13,351 nucleotides of DNA. It comes from an uncultured Flavobacterium sp. GTDB taxonomy: Bacteria; Bacteroidota; Bacteroidia; Flavobacteriales; Flavobacteriaceae. How positions within the stretch are numbered: the stretch's first letter is position 1; every line of letters begins with the position of its first letter. Location: the NCBI RefSeq assembly GCF_946479975.1, contig NZ_CAMLIX010000147.1, forward strand, positions 1-13,351, in the 5' to 3' direction. Position numbers and translations under genes: made by a program. The notes below the pieces were generated by a model that was given only the letters and a program-made list of their open reading frames with translations, was not told the origin of the DNA and ran no database searches. This document shows positions 5,352 to 11,825 of this stretch, piece by piece.

Positions 5352-6824
5352 TTATGAGTTTGTAATAGGCAGAGAAACTCTAAATGTGGTTCCTTTTCCG
5401 TAAGTTGATTCAAAGGTAATTGTTCCTTTGTAATTTTCTATAATGTTTTTAATAATTCCGAGTCCAAGTCCCATACCGCTAGTTTTTGTGGTAAACTTTG
5501 GTTCAAAAATTCGGCCTGTATCTTGTTTTTGAATTCCGATTCCGTTGTCTTTTACGGCGATTTCAACATTATCATTTCGTCTTTTTACCGTTACGACAAT
5601 TGATTTCTGAAACTGATTTTCTGGGATCGCCTGCGTTGCATTTTTAACCAAATTGGTAATTACACGAATTAATTGTGTACGATCCATTTTGGAGATGATT
5701 TCTTCTTCTTCTTTTTCGAAAGAAATATAATCTTCATTAAAAATATCCAAAGCCAGCTCTACAACCTCAACAACGTTTAAGGTTTCATTTTGTTGCGCCG
5801 GCATAGATGCAAAATTCGAAAATGCTGAAGCCACCGCCGTCATTGTATCAATCTGCTGAATTAAGGTTTCTGAGTAATCATTCATTTTCTGCTTTACATC
5901 TGGAGCAGAAGGATCAAATTTTCTTTGAAAACTCTGAACCGTCAAACGCATCGGCGTAAGCGGATTTTTGATTTCGTGTGCGACTTGTTTTGCCATTTCG
6001 CGCCAAGCTTCTTCTCTTTCGCTTTGCGCTAATTTAATTGCACTGGTTTCCAGTTTGTCTACCATTCCGTTGTAGGCTTTGATCAGGAAGTTGACTTCTT
6101 TGCTATTCGCTTCCAAAACAATTTTCTCATTTTTCTGATCTAGATTGGTTTCTTCCAAACGATCTGAAATGGTTTTTAATGATTTTGTAATATAAGTCGA
6201 AAGGAAATACGCTAACGCGAAAGCCACGATTAACATAAAAGAATAGACCTGACTCAGACGAATCAAGAAGGTGTTCAATTCGTTATCGTAATATCCGTCG
6301 TCTTCTAGATAAGGAAGATTCAGGATTCCGAGTGGTTTGAATTTTTCGTCTTTAATTAAACTGTATGAAGATCTATTTTTAACTCCGTCGATAGTTTTGA
6401 TGTCTACAAATCGCTTTTCGATAGAAGAACGAACCAATTTTAGAATATATTCCGGAATTGGCGGCGCGACTTTATCGACCGCAAATGTTTCTTTGGAAGA
6501 TTTCAGCAGTTTTCCGTCAAGGCTGTAAATGTTGATTTCAATTTTATGAATCTGAGCCAGTTCGTGGATTTTATCTTTAAAAATTAAATCTAAATTTCCC
6601 GTTTTCAGCGGATAAGTTGTAGTTGAAAGCACATAATTGATGTGTTCTTTTACCGCATTTTCTTTTCGTTCTAAACGTTCCTGATGGTATTCTTTGGCCT
6701 CAGTTTTAAACTGAATAATTGAAATCGAAGCCAATAAAAAAGATGCCACAACAATCAATACAATCATCGACAGGAAAATCCTGGTACGAAGTGAAAGCAT
6801 TGACATTTTGAAGTTGTTGAGCAT
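5352..6824 (-). CDS. Membrane sensor histidine kinase with HAMP domain (NtrY-like), no adjacent response regulator
   Basis: The 490 residues show, in order, a membrane segment (about 15-38), an extracytoplasmic sensor region (about 40-190, PAS/Cache-like by length), a second membrane segment (about 192-213), a HAMP linker (about 210-265), a HisKA dimerisation helix with the phospho-acceptor His283 in AHEIKNPLTPMRLTVQ, and a HATPase domain. The HATPase domain has an N box with Asn395 (NLVKNATQAI), a G1 box DNGIGI (426-431), an F box FEPKFTT (440-446) and a G2 box GMGLGLGI (450-457). All key residues are intact. The LTPMRLTVQ form after the His is typical of NtrY-type kinases. A second Met at residue 8 is an alternative start. 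No response regulator is encoded next to it, so its partner is elsewhere. The enoyl-CoA hydratase follows by 9 bases. Confidence 0.93.
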   Translation of the reverse strand: MLNNFKMSMLSLRTRIFLSMIVLIVVASFLLASISIIQFKTEAKEYHQERLERKENAVKEHINYVLSTTTYPLKTGNLDLIFKDKIHELAQIHKIEINIYSLDGKLLKSSKETFAVDKVAPPIPEYILKLVRSSIEKRFVDIKTIDGVKNRSSYSLIKDEKFKPLGILNLPYLEDDGYYDNELNTFLIRLSQVYSFMLIVAFALAYFLSTYITKSLKTISDRLEETNLDQKNEKIVLEANSKEVNFLIKAYNGMVDKLETSAIKLAQSEREEAWREMAKQVAHEIKNPLTPMRLTVQSFQRKFDPSAPDVKQKMNDYSETLIQQIDTMTAVASAFSNFASMPAQQNETLNVVEVVELALDIFNEDYISFEKEEEEIISKMDRTQLIRVITNLVKNATQAIPENQFQKSIVVTVKRRNDNVEIAVKDNGIGIQKQDTGRIFEPKFTTKTSGMGLGLGIIKNIIENYKGTITFESTYGKGTTFRVSLPITNS

Positions 6825-6837
6825 GTTTTTAGTATTC

Positions 6838-6957
6838 AGTGTTCAGATTTTTAGTGTTCAGTTATTTTGCAAACGTATAAAACTGTATTCTTAAATTTAT
6901 AAATCTGCTGTAAAATTGAGACAAAGATTGGAAACTGACCACTTAAAACTGACCACT
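6838..6957. repeat. Inverted element of AGTGTTCAG units between hemJ and the histidine kinase
   Basis: AGTGTTCAG occurs at 6838-6846 and 6853-6861. The complementary-type CTGACCACT occurs at 6935-6943 and 6949-6957. The arms match at eight of nine bases per unit and have similar unit spacing. The last unit overlaps the hemJ stop codon by two bases. Confidence 0.65.
6870..6877 (-). promoter_or_regulatory. Possible -7 element for the histidine kinase gene
   Basis: The minus strand reads TACGTTTG, matching TAnnTTTG, 45 bases before the kinase start codon and inside the loop of the surrounding inverted element. No clear TTTG lies at -33 spacing, so the call is weak. Confidence 0.4.
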
Positions 6958-7495
6958 ATTTCCTTTCTCTAATTCTTTTGTAAAATCTAAATCCAAGCAT
7001 AATTAAAACTGAGAATAAAACGATCCCTAGTACGCCGAAAATCCAGTTGATGGCGCTTTTTACAATAATTAAAAAAACTACTGCAAATAGGATAATGGTT
7101 GCGCCTTCATTCCATAAACGCATAAAATTATTGGAATATTTTACTTCGTTATTTTGCAACTGTTTAAAAATCTGATGACATTTAAAATGATATAAATACA
7201 ATAAAAATACAAAACCAAATTTAACTTGCATAAAATCCAAATACATTAAACCTGGATTTAAATAAAGTAATGAAAAAGCAAAAATACTCGCCAAAACCGC
7301 CGACGGCCAAGTGATAATATACCACAAACGATATGTCATTATTTTGTATTGCGCTTGTAGAATTTCCTTTTCAGGTGAAGGTTTTTCATTGGCTTCAATT
7401 TGATATACAAACAAACGCACAATATAAAACAAACCTGCAAACCAAGTTATGACAAAAATAAGATGTAGTGATTTTAAGTAATTATAGTATTCCAT
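6956..7495 (-). CDS. hemJ: HemJ-type protoporphyrinogen IX oxidase (often labelled CopD-like)
   Basis: This 179-residue protein has about four to five membrane segments. It has the HemJ/UPF0093 pattern: an early His in the first segment (LHLIFVITWFAGLFYIVRLF, His11), the RLWYIITWPS segment, a conserved Lys in MQVKFGFVFLLYLYH (Lys92, His103), and RLWNEGAT (126-132). HemJ oxidises protoporphyrinogen IX to protoporphyrin IX in the inner membrane, using bound haem, just before ferrochelatase. The hemH gene lies directly upstream on the same strand, which strongly supports this role over copper transport. Automatic annotation often names such proteins CopD family. The gap to hemH is 91 bases and holds a repeat element. 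The TAG stop overlaps the next repeat. The pathway step is inferred from family plus context. Confidence 0.85.
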   Translation of the reverse strand: MEYYNYLKSLHLIFVITWFAGLFYIVRLFVYQIEANEKPSPEKEILQAQYKIMTYRLWYIITWPSAVLASIFAFSLLYLNPGLMYLDFMQVKFGFVFLLYLYHFKCHQIFKQLQNNEVKYSNNFMRLWNEGATIILFAVVFLIIVKSAINWIFGVLGIVLFSVLIMLGFRFYKRIRERK

Positions 7496-7504
7496 TGTTG
7501 TTTG

Positions 7505-7581
7505 GTTTCAGTTTCAGGTTTCAGGTTACAGATTTCAGGTTAATCAACTTTAAGAAAAACTTGAAACTTAAAACCTGAAAC
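7505..7581. repeat. Inverted element of GTTTCAG units between hemH and hemJ
   Basis: Three to four units of GTTTCAG or similar (7505-7540) face a reverse-complement arm ending AAACCTGAAAC (7571-7581). The outer 11 bases (7511-7521 against 7571-7581) pair perfectly and the arms remain similar over about 25 bases. It would form a hairpin in a shared hemH-hemJ transcript. Confidence 0.75.
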
Positions 7582-7586
7582 AAATA

Positions 7587-8600
7587 TTATTTCGCCCAGT
7601 CGTTAATCCAATTTGAAACCGTTTGGCACCATTCGTCATCATCATTCAAACATGGAACAGCAAGAAACTCTTCTCCTCCATTTGCTTCGAAATCTTCTTT
7701 GGCGCGCATGGCGATTTCTTCTAAAGTTTCCAAACAATCTGAAACGAAAGCCGGCGTTACAACCGCTAATTTCTTGATTCCTTTTGCAGGCATTTTATCA
7801 ATTTCAATATCTGTATAAGGTTCTAACCATTTATCGCCCGCTAAACGAGATTGAAAAGTCAAACTGTATTTATCTTCTGGAAGTCCTAATAATTTTATGA
7901 CTTGTTTTGTGGTTTCGTAACATTGGTGACGGTAACAGAATTCGTGCGCCGCAGATGGCGTATTACAACAAGAACCGTCAATTTTACAATGTGATTTTGT
8001 TACATCTGTTTTGCGAATATGACGCTCTGGGATTCCGTGATACGAAAACAATAAATGATCGTAATCAAATCCAACCAAATGTTTTTGGATTGAATCTGCT
8101 AAGTTTTTGATGTAATCTGGTTTGTTGTAAAACGCCGGAACATCTGTAAATTTCATGTTAGGAAATTTCTTCTTGCGAATTTCTTCGGCTTTAACCAAAA
8201 TAGTCAAAGTTGAAGCCATTGCATATTGTGGATATAACGGAAAAAGCATTACATCTGTAATTCCTTTATCATGTAATTCCTGAAGTCCTTTTTCGATTGT
8301 CATACTTCCGTAACGCATGGCTAACGCAACCGGAACATTTACTAAAGGCTGTACTTTTTTCTGCATTCTTTCTGATAGAACTACTAAAGGCGAACCTTCT
8401 TCCCACCAGATTTTCGCGTAAGCGTGAGCCGATTCTTCTGGTCTTTTTCTTAAAATAATGCCTCGAACTAATAATGCTCTTAATAAATACGGAACGTCGA
8501 TCACATATTTATCCATTAAAAATTCATCTAAATATGGTTTTACATCTTTTGGAGTTGGACTTTCCGGAGAACCTAAGTTTACTAATAATACGCCTTTCAT
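7587..8600 (-). CDS. hemH: Ferrochelatase
   Basis: The 337-residue protein is full length for bacterial HemH. It starts with GVLLVNLGSPESP (3-15), carries the catalytic His188 in LLFSYHGIPERHIRKTD, and has the second catalytic segment FVSDCLETLEEI (285-296) with Glu291. It inserts Fe2+ into protoporphyrin IX, the last step of protohaem synthesis, at the inner face of the membrane. Compared with E. coli HemH there is an insertion of about 20 residues after the His motif holding five cysteines: C205, C211, C212, C222 and C227. This is like the internal-insert [2Fe-2S] class of ferrochelatases known from other bacteria. Cluster binding here is inferred. hemJ, the preceding pathway step, is next on the same strand. 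A TAnnTTTG promoter lies 47 bases upstream of the start codon. Confidence 0.97.
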   Translation of the reverse strand: MKGVLLVNLGSPESPTPKDVKPYLDEFLMDKYVIDVPYLLRALLVRGIILRKRPEESAHAYAKIWWEEGSPLVVLSERMQKKVQPLVNVPVALAMRYGSMTIEKGLQELHDKGITDVMLFPLYPQYAMASTLTILVKAEEIRKKKFPNMKFTDVPAFYNKPDYIKNLADSIQKHLVGFDYDHLLFSYHGIPERHIRKTDVTKSHCKIDGSCCNTPSAAHEFCYRHQCYETTKQVIKLLGLPEDKYSLTFQSRLAGDKWLEPYTDIEIDKMPAKGIKKLAVVTPAFVSDCLETLEEIAMRAKEDFEANGGEEFLAVPCLNDDDEWCQTVSNWINDWAK

Positions 8601-8646
8601 TATGTTTTTTCTGCTTTAAGCTTTTATTTGTTTTTAAAAATTTCGT

Positions 8647-8654
8647 CAAAAGTA
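8647..8654 (-). promoter_or_regulatory. -7 element for hemH
   Basis: The minus strand reads TACTTTTG, an exact TAnnTTTG match, 47 bases before the hemH start codon. The -33 region is only TTTC-like, so the promoter may need an activator. Confidence 0.5.
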
Positions 8655-8663
8655 GTATTTGTC

Positions 8664-8697
8664 ACTTTTTAGAAATATGATATTTATTACTTTTTAG
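8664..8697 (-). promoter_or_regulatory. Direct repeat upstream of the hemH promoter, possible activator site
   Basis: ACTTTTTAG occurs at 8664-8672 and again at 8689-8697 (CTAAAAAGT on the hemH strand), 25 bp apart. This places it about -25 to -57 relative to the predicted start. Direct repeats at such spacing are typical of AraC-type sites. A related palindrome, TAAAAAGTACTTTTAG, lies upstream of hemA. Confidence 0.4.
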
Positions 8698-8739
8698 TTA
8701 TGTTGTTATTTTTAAAATTGATATTCAAAAATAGCACCT

Positions 8740-9180
8740 TCAATTATCAATTACCTCGTTTAATTCTTTCTCCATTTTCTTATTCCAATCTTTTCCATTT
8801 CTTTTCTCAAGATAAGAACTAGTAACTTTTTTATATTCTTTTGATAAAACTGAAGTTTGTTTGTCAACCATACAGCCTAAATTCTTTTCATATAAGCCAT
8901 ATTTATTATAAATATTCTTCCTCAACTTTTGCTTAACTTGACTTTCATCTAATATTATTTCAAAGTTAGCAAGAGCCTCAAGAGCCTCTTCAGACATCCT
9001 ATCTGTTACCTCTTTCGCAACTATAGGTTTTATAAAAGGTAGTCCCGTAGTAAAATATTTAACTGAATCTACTTTAATGTCGTGTTGAGCATTTTCTAAT
9101 ATTTCTTTAAAAGACGGATCTTTTAAGTTTACACAGCTTAAGAAACCTAAGACCAATATTAAAATTATTAACTTCTTCAT
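8740..9180 (-). CDS. Small predicted lipoprotein, unknown function
   Basis: The 146-residue product begins with a signal peptide MKKLIILILVLGFLSC, where the lipobox FLSC places the lipidated Cys at residue 16. The mature part is charged and mostly helical. It has no recognised domain; a single Cys (residue 103) and a Lys/Glu-rich tail (SYLEKRNGKDWNKKMEKEL) are visible. No acidic run follows the Cys, so surface export is not indicated and a periplasm-facing anchor is more likely. The start lies 14 bases after the AraC-family stop on the same strand, so the two genes probably share a transcript. By eye the gene is more AT-rich than the haem genes around it, which may reflect a lineage-specific or acquired gene. 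The reading frame is convincing; the function is unknown. Confidence 0.75.
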   Translation of the reverse strand: MKKLIILILVLGFLSCVNLKDPSFKEILENAQHDIKVDSVKYFTTGLPFIKPIVAKEVTDRMSEEALEALANFEIILDESQVKQKLRKNIYNKYGLYEKNLGCMVDKQTSVLSKEYKKVTSSYLEKRNGKDWNKKMEKELNEVIDN

Positions 9181-9194
9181 GTATTTTTTTCAAT

Positions 9195-10061
9195 TTACAC
9201 ATTCGCATTAATCGACATCAAATACTTTTTAGGAGTTGTTCCGAATTTCTTTTTAAATGCTGCTATAAAATGACTTCCTGTGCTGTAACCAATTTTCAAT
9301 CCTACTTCATTGACATTATAAGAACCGCTGTCTAAAAGTTTTCTGGCGAAATCCATTTTGTAATCGAATAAGAAACCATAAACCGTATCGCCGTAAATTT
9401 GTTTGAAACCCATTTTCAGTTTTTTCAAATTCAAACCAATCAAATCTGCTAATTCTTGCAATCCTGGCGGTTCTGCCATATTAGCAATTACGATTTCTTT
9501 GGCTTTTCGGATTTTCAAAACATTATCTTCATCAATTAAAAACGGACATTGCTCTGCATTTGGATCTTCGGTTCTGTTGAAATATAAACTCAATAATTCG
9601 TATCCTTTACCTTTATAATAAAGGTTTTTTATGGATGGATGAAGATTGTAATGAAACAACTGACTCAAAACAATCGCCATTGACGGACTAATATTTCCTT
9701 CGTTATAATATTTTTTATCTTTATTATCGGCACTTAAAAAAGTAATATAATCGGCTTCGGCAGAAAATAATGCGTGAAATTTTTTAATCGAAACAATTAC
9801 AGAAATCACCCATGAATTTGGAGCTAATTCTAAATTCAGCGGCAATTCTTTCTGCGGATTATACAAAAGCAACGATTTTTCTTCTTTTAAATCTAAAGCA
9901 TACGTACCTTGATTGAACAAGAATTTGGCATTTCCTTTTATCCCGAAATGAAACTGTATTAATCCAGTACCAATTTCATGCTGCGCATTAAAAGGTTCCG
10001 AGCCGTCATTTTGAAACCTGATTAGCGTAAAGTCGTCTTCAATTTTTATTTCTTCCTCCAT
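9195..10061 (-). CDS. AraC-family transcriptional regulator, PchR-like
   Basis: The 288-residue protein has an N-terminal sensor part (1 to about 175) of beta-strand type with EIGTGLIQFHFGIKGNAKF (29-47). This pattern is seen in PchR-like regulators that respond to siderophore or iron status. The C-terminal AraC DNA-binding domain has two helix-turn-helix units (LQELADLIGLNLKKLKMGFK at 201-220, and VNEVGLKIGYSTGSHFIAAF at 250-269) followed by KKFGTTPKKYL. It is intact and lacks membrane segments, so it acts in the cytosol. It lies between hemH/hemJ and hemA, and diverges from the envelope-globin unit across a 366-base spacer. Control of the haem genes or the divergent pair is likely but unproven. 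A small lipoprotein gene follows on the same transcript. Confidence 0.9.
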   Translation of the reverse strand: MEEEIKIEDDFTLIRFQNDGSEPFNAQHEIGTGLIQFHFGIKGNAKFLFNQGTYALDLKEEKSLLLYNPQKELPLNLELAPNSWVISVIVSIKKFHALFSAEADYITFLSADNKDKKYYNEGNISPSMAIVLSQLFHYNLHPSIKNLYYKGKGYELLSLYFNRTEDPNAEQCPFLIDEDNVLKIRKAKEIVIANMAEPPGLQELADLIGLNLKKLKMGFKQIYGDTVYGFLFDYKMDFARKLLDSGSYNVNEVGLKIGYSTGSHFIAAFKKKFGTTPKKYLMSINANV

Positions 10062-10427
10062 TTTTGATTTACTTTATTCAAGTTAATTTCGTTTTACAGC
10101 AATCCTAATTTGGCTTCCCAAAATTAAATCTTTTTGATGGGTTTATCGTTTACTTGGTTCTAAATTTATAATTTCTTTATTCTTTCAAAGTCTTTTCCTT
10201 CTTTTTCATTCCAATTTGTCCAAACCTTTCTTTTGTTATTCTTGATTTTAGAAATGTTAATTTACTGATTTTCATTTAATTATTCCCCAAAACAAACATC
10301 AATTATTTCTTACATTATTCATACTCGTTCTAAATTGACGATTTAATACTAATTAATAAAACCATCTGTCAAAACCGCACGTAAATGATTCGTAAAAAAC
10401 TAAATCAACAATTAAATAAAAGCTTTT
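10062..10427. other. Divergent regulatory spacer between the AraC gene and the envelope-globin unit
   Basis: No coding frame is supported here. The spacer is strongly T/C-rich on the plus strand from about 10150 to 10250. It holds a -7-like element for the AraC gene (10119-10126) and a small interrupted palindrome, TAAATtgacgATTTA (10331-10345), about 80 bases before the plus-strand start codon. A clear -7 box for the plus-strand unit was not found, which fits a promoter that depends on an activator. Confidence 0.5.
10119..10126 (-). promoter_or_regulatory. Possible -7 element for the AraC-family gene
   Basis: The minus strand reads TAATTTTG, matching TAnnTTTG, 58 bases before the AraC start codon. 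No clear -33 partner is visible. Confidence 0.4.
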
Positions 10428-10862
10428 ATGAAAATTAACAAAACAGTAAAAAAAGGACTTTGGGCAGTACTCATAACAGGAGTGTTGTTTTTTGCGATTT
10501 TAGTATTCCACATCATTACAGCGAAACCAGCCGTTTATGAAAGTCCTAATCTTCAGGTAAGCAGAATTGACTTCAAAGAAAATATAGATTCTACTGCTGC
10601 AAAAAAGATTTGCGCCGATTTGAGATCTATAAAAGGTTTAACCTCCGATTCTATAATTGTAAAAAGAAACGTCGTGGTTTATTTTCATAACAATAAAATC
10701 ACAAATTCTGAAAAAGTATATGCCGAATTAATGAGCAAAGGAAATTATGATGCTCAACGCTACATTCTGCCTGCTGGCCTGGCAAACAAAGAAGTTTGCC
10801 CTGTAGACCAAAATAGTTACAGCTACAAACTCTCAAAAAAATTAAATCAGTTTTTTAATTAA
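10428..10862 (+). CDS. Membrane-anchored protein with HMA-like predicted fold lacking CxxC
   Basis: The 144-residue protein has a short basic N-terminus and one membrane segment (about 11-31). The rest should face the periplasm. Residues 42-114 follow the beta-alpha-beta-beta-alpha-beta order of a heavy-metal-associated (ferredoxin-like) domain: strands near 42-49, 73-80, 81-89 and 108-114, helices near 55-68 and 93-105. The helix-1 start, where HMA domains carry CxxC, reads DSTAAKKIC, so only one Cys is nearby (62). The tail has CPVD (124-127). Metal binding of the usual kind is therefore doubtful; a structural or protein-contact role is possible. The fold call is by pattern only. It is followed after 16 bases by the lipoprotein hemoglobin gene, so the two form an operon diverging from the AraC regulator. 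Confidence 0.65.
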   Translation: MKINKTVKKGLWAVLITGVLFFAILVFHIITAKPAVYESPNLQVSRIDFKENIDSTAAKKICADLRSIKGLTSDSIIVKRNVVVYFHNNKITNSEKVYAELMSKGNYDAQRYILPAGLANKEVCPVDQNSYSYKLSKKLNQFFN

Positions 10863-10878
10863 CCTTTAAATATTTATT

Positions 10879-11463
10879 ATGAAAAATTTTTCTAAAATTA
10901 CCCTGAGCGTACTAATCGCCGCATCGGCATCATTGGCTTCATGCAGCAATGACGATGATAAACCAGCTGAAAAAGCTACCATCTATGAGAGATTAGGAGG
11001 TTCTACTATGGTTTCAGATCCTGATAATTCTGGACAAATGATCGAGAAAGGACGTCTAAGTTTCCGTAAAGTGGTAAATTCAACTATAGGATTAATCGTT
11101 GCAGATGTACAGTCAAATGCATCTGGAAATTTACAAGCGCATTTTGCGCCGCTTTTAGCAGAGACAGGAAGCACTCAAGCTACGAACATTGCTAAATTAT
11201 CAGATAATCTTACTGATTTTTTCTCATTTAATACTGGTGGAAAAAATGCTGTAAACACTTATTCTGGATTAAATATGGTTGCTGCGCACGATCCTGCAAA
11301 AAACCCACGTATGGGAACAAAAGCAAGTACTGCAGATTATACCAAATTTGAAGGATATGTTGGTGCTGCTGCAAATGCAAACGGTGTTGCTTCTAATACA
11401 GAACTTTACACAGATATCGTTGCTGTTTTGGAATCATTAAGAACACCAATCGTTCAAAAATAA
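10879..11463 (+). CDS. Lipoprotein with truncated-hemoglobin (group 1-like) domain
   Basis: The 194-residue protein starts with a lipoprotein signal peptide ending LASC, with the lipidated Cys at 22. The next residues, SNDDD, resemble the acidic export signal that sends Flavobacteriia lipoproteins to the cell surface. After this comes a truncated-globin pattern: TIYERLGG (34-41, helix A), FAPLLAE (89-95), and TGGKNAVNTYSGLNMVAAH (119-137). His137 is in the proximal haem-ligand position. The usual helix-B Phe-Tyr pair is not evident (near residues 69-70), and about 20 residues are inserted after YERLGG. Truncated hemoglobins are normally cytosolic, so an exported lipid-anchored one is unusual. 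It is co-transcribed with the HMA-like gene upstream and ends in a strong terminator. Haem binding or scavenging, or NO/O2 handling, are the options; none is shown. Confidence 0.82.
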   Translation: MKNFSKITLSVLIAASASLASCSNDDDKPAEKATIYERLGGSTMVSDPDNSGQMIEKGRLSFRKVVNSTIGLIVADVQSNASGNLQAHFAPLLAETGSTQATNIAKLSDNLTDFFSFNTGGKNAVNTYSGLNMVAAHDPAKNPRMGTKASTADYTKFEGYVGAAANANGVASNTELYTDIVAVLESLRTPIVQK

Positions 11464-11476
11464 TTTCATTTTCTCG

Positions 11477-11516
11477 AAAAGCGCTATTTTAAAAATTTAG
11501 GATAGCGCTTTTTTTT
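11477..11516 (+). terminator. Intrinsic terminator of the envelope-globin unit
   Basis: AAAAGCGCTAT (11477-11487) pairs perfectly with ATAGCGCTTTT (11502-11512) around a 14-base loop, and the T-run extends to 11516. It starts 14 bases after the globin stop codon. Confidence 0.9.
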
Positions 11517-11643
11517 CGAATATAATATTAGACTTAAAATAACGTCAATCAGATCGTAAATAATTTAGAAAAATCAATATTTACTTTTTGAACCCATAGC
11601 GATATTTTTTTTCAGGCAAATTTTATCAATTTGCTGTAAGTTA

Positions 11644-11660
11644 TTTAGAATCGCTCTAAA
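11644..11660. promoter_or_regulatory. Candidate iron/haem-responsive operator upstream of hemA
   Basis: TTTAGAatcgcTCTAAA is a 17-bp inverted repeat with perfect 6-bp arms, of a size and look like Fur or DtxR family sites. It is about 150 bp upstream of the predicted hemA start. It resembles, but differs in spacing from, the palindrome upstream of the Nramp gene. Confidence 0.42.
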
Positions 11661-11750
11661 CAAAACATTTCAAACCACTTGATTTTGTTATAAAGATGCT
11701 GATTTTTAGATAAAAAGACCAGTTTAGAATCAAAAAAACATTCAGCGACA

Positions 11751-11766
11751 TAAAAAGTACTTTTAG
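11751..11766. promoter_or_regulatory. Palindromic element shared in motif with the hemH promoter
   Basis: TAAAAAGTACTTTTAG contains a perfect 12-bp palindrome (AAAAGTACTTTT) and the ACTTTT(T)AG motif that occurs twice upstream of hemH. It lies 27-42 bp before the hemA -7 element, a common activator position. Confidence 0.35.
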
Positions 11767-11792
11767 CGTTATTTTTATCGATGGTATAGTAA

Positions 11793-11800
11793 TAATTTTG
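11793..11800 (+). promoter_or_regulatory. -7 element for hemA
   Basis: TAATTTTG matches TAnnTTTG and lies 25 bases before the hemA start codon, giving a leader of about 20 bases. The -33 region is a T-run without a clear TTTG. Confidence 0.5.
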
Positions 11801-11825
11801 TTGCACTTTATAATGAAGTGAATTT

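Larger units (their letters stand above)
11517..11825. other. Long hemA leader/promoter spacer
   Basis: No gene is supported here; a 63-codon minus-strand frame overlaps the hemA start and looks accidental. The spacer contains a palindrome TTTAGA-N5-TCTAAA (11644-11660), a second half-site TTTAGAATC (11723-11731), the palindrome TAAAAAGTACTTTTAG (11751-11766) and a -7 element (11793-11800). Much of it is upstream of the predicted start, suggesting room for regulators. Confidence 0.6.

Noticed and set aside
6956..7495. CopD copper-resistance protein
   Set aside because: The HemJ residue pattern and position next to hemH fit protoporphyrinogen oxidase better; no copper genes are near.
8474..8680. 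68-codon plus-strand frame over the hemH start and promoter
   Set aside because: Antisense to conserved hemH residues and hydrophobic only because of AT-rich codons.
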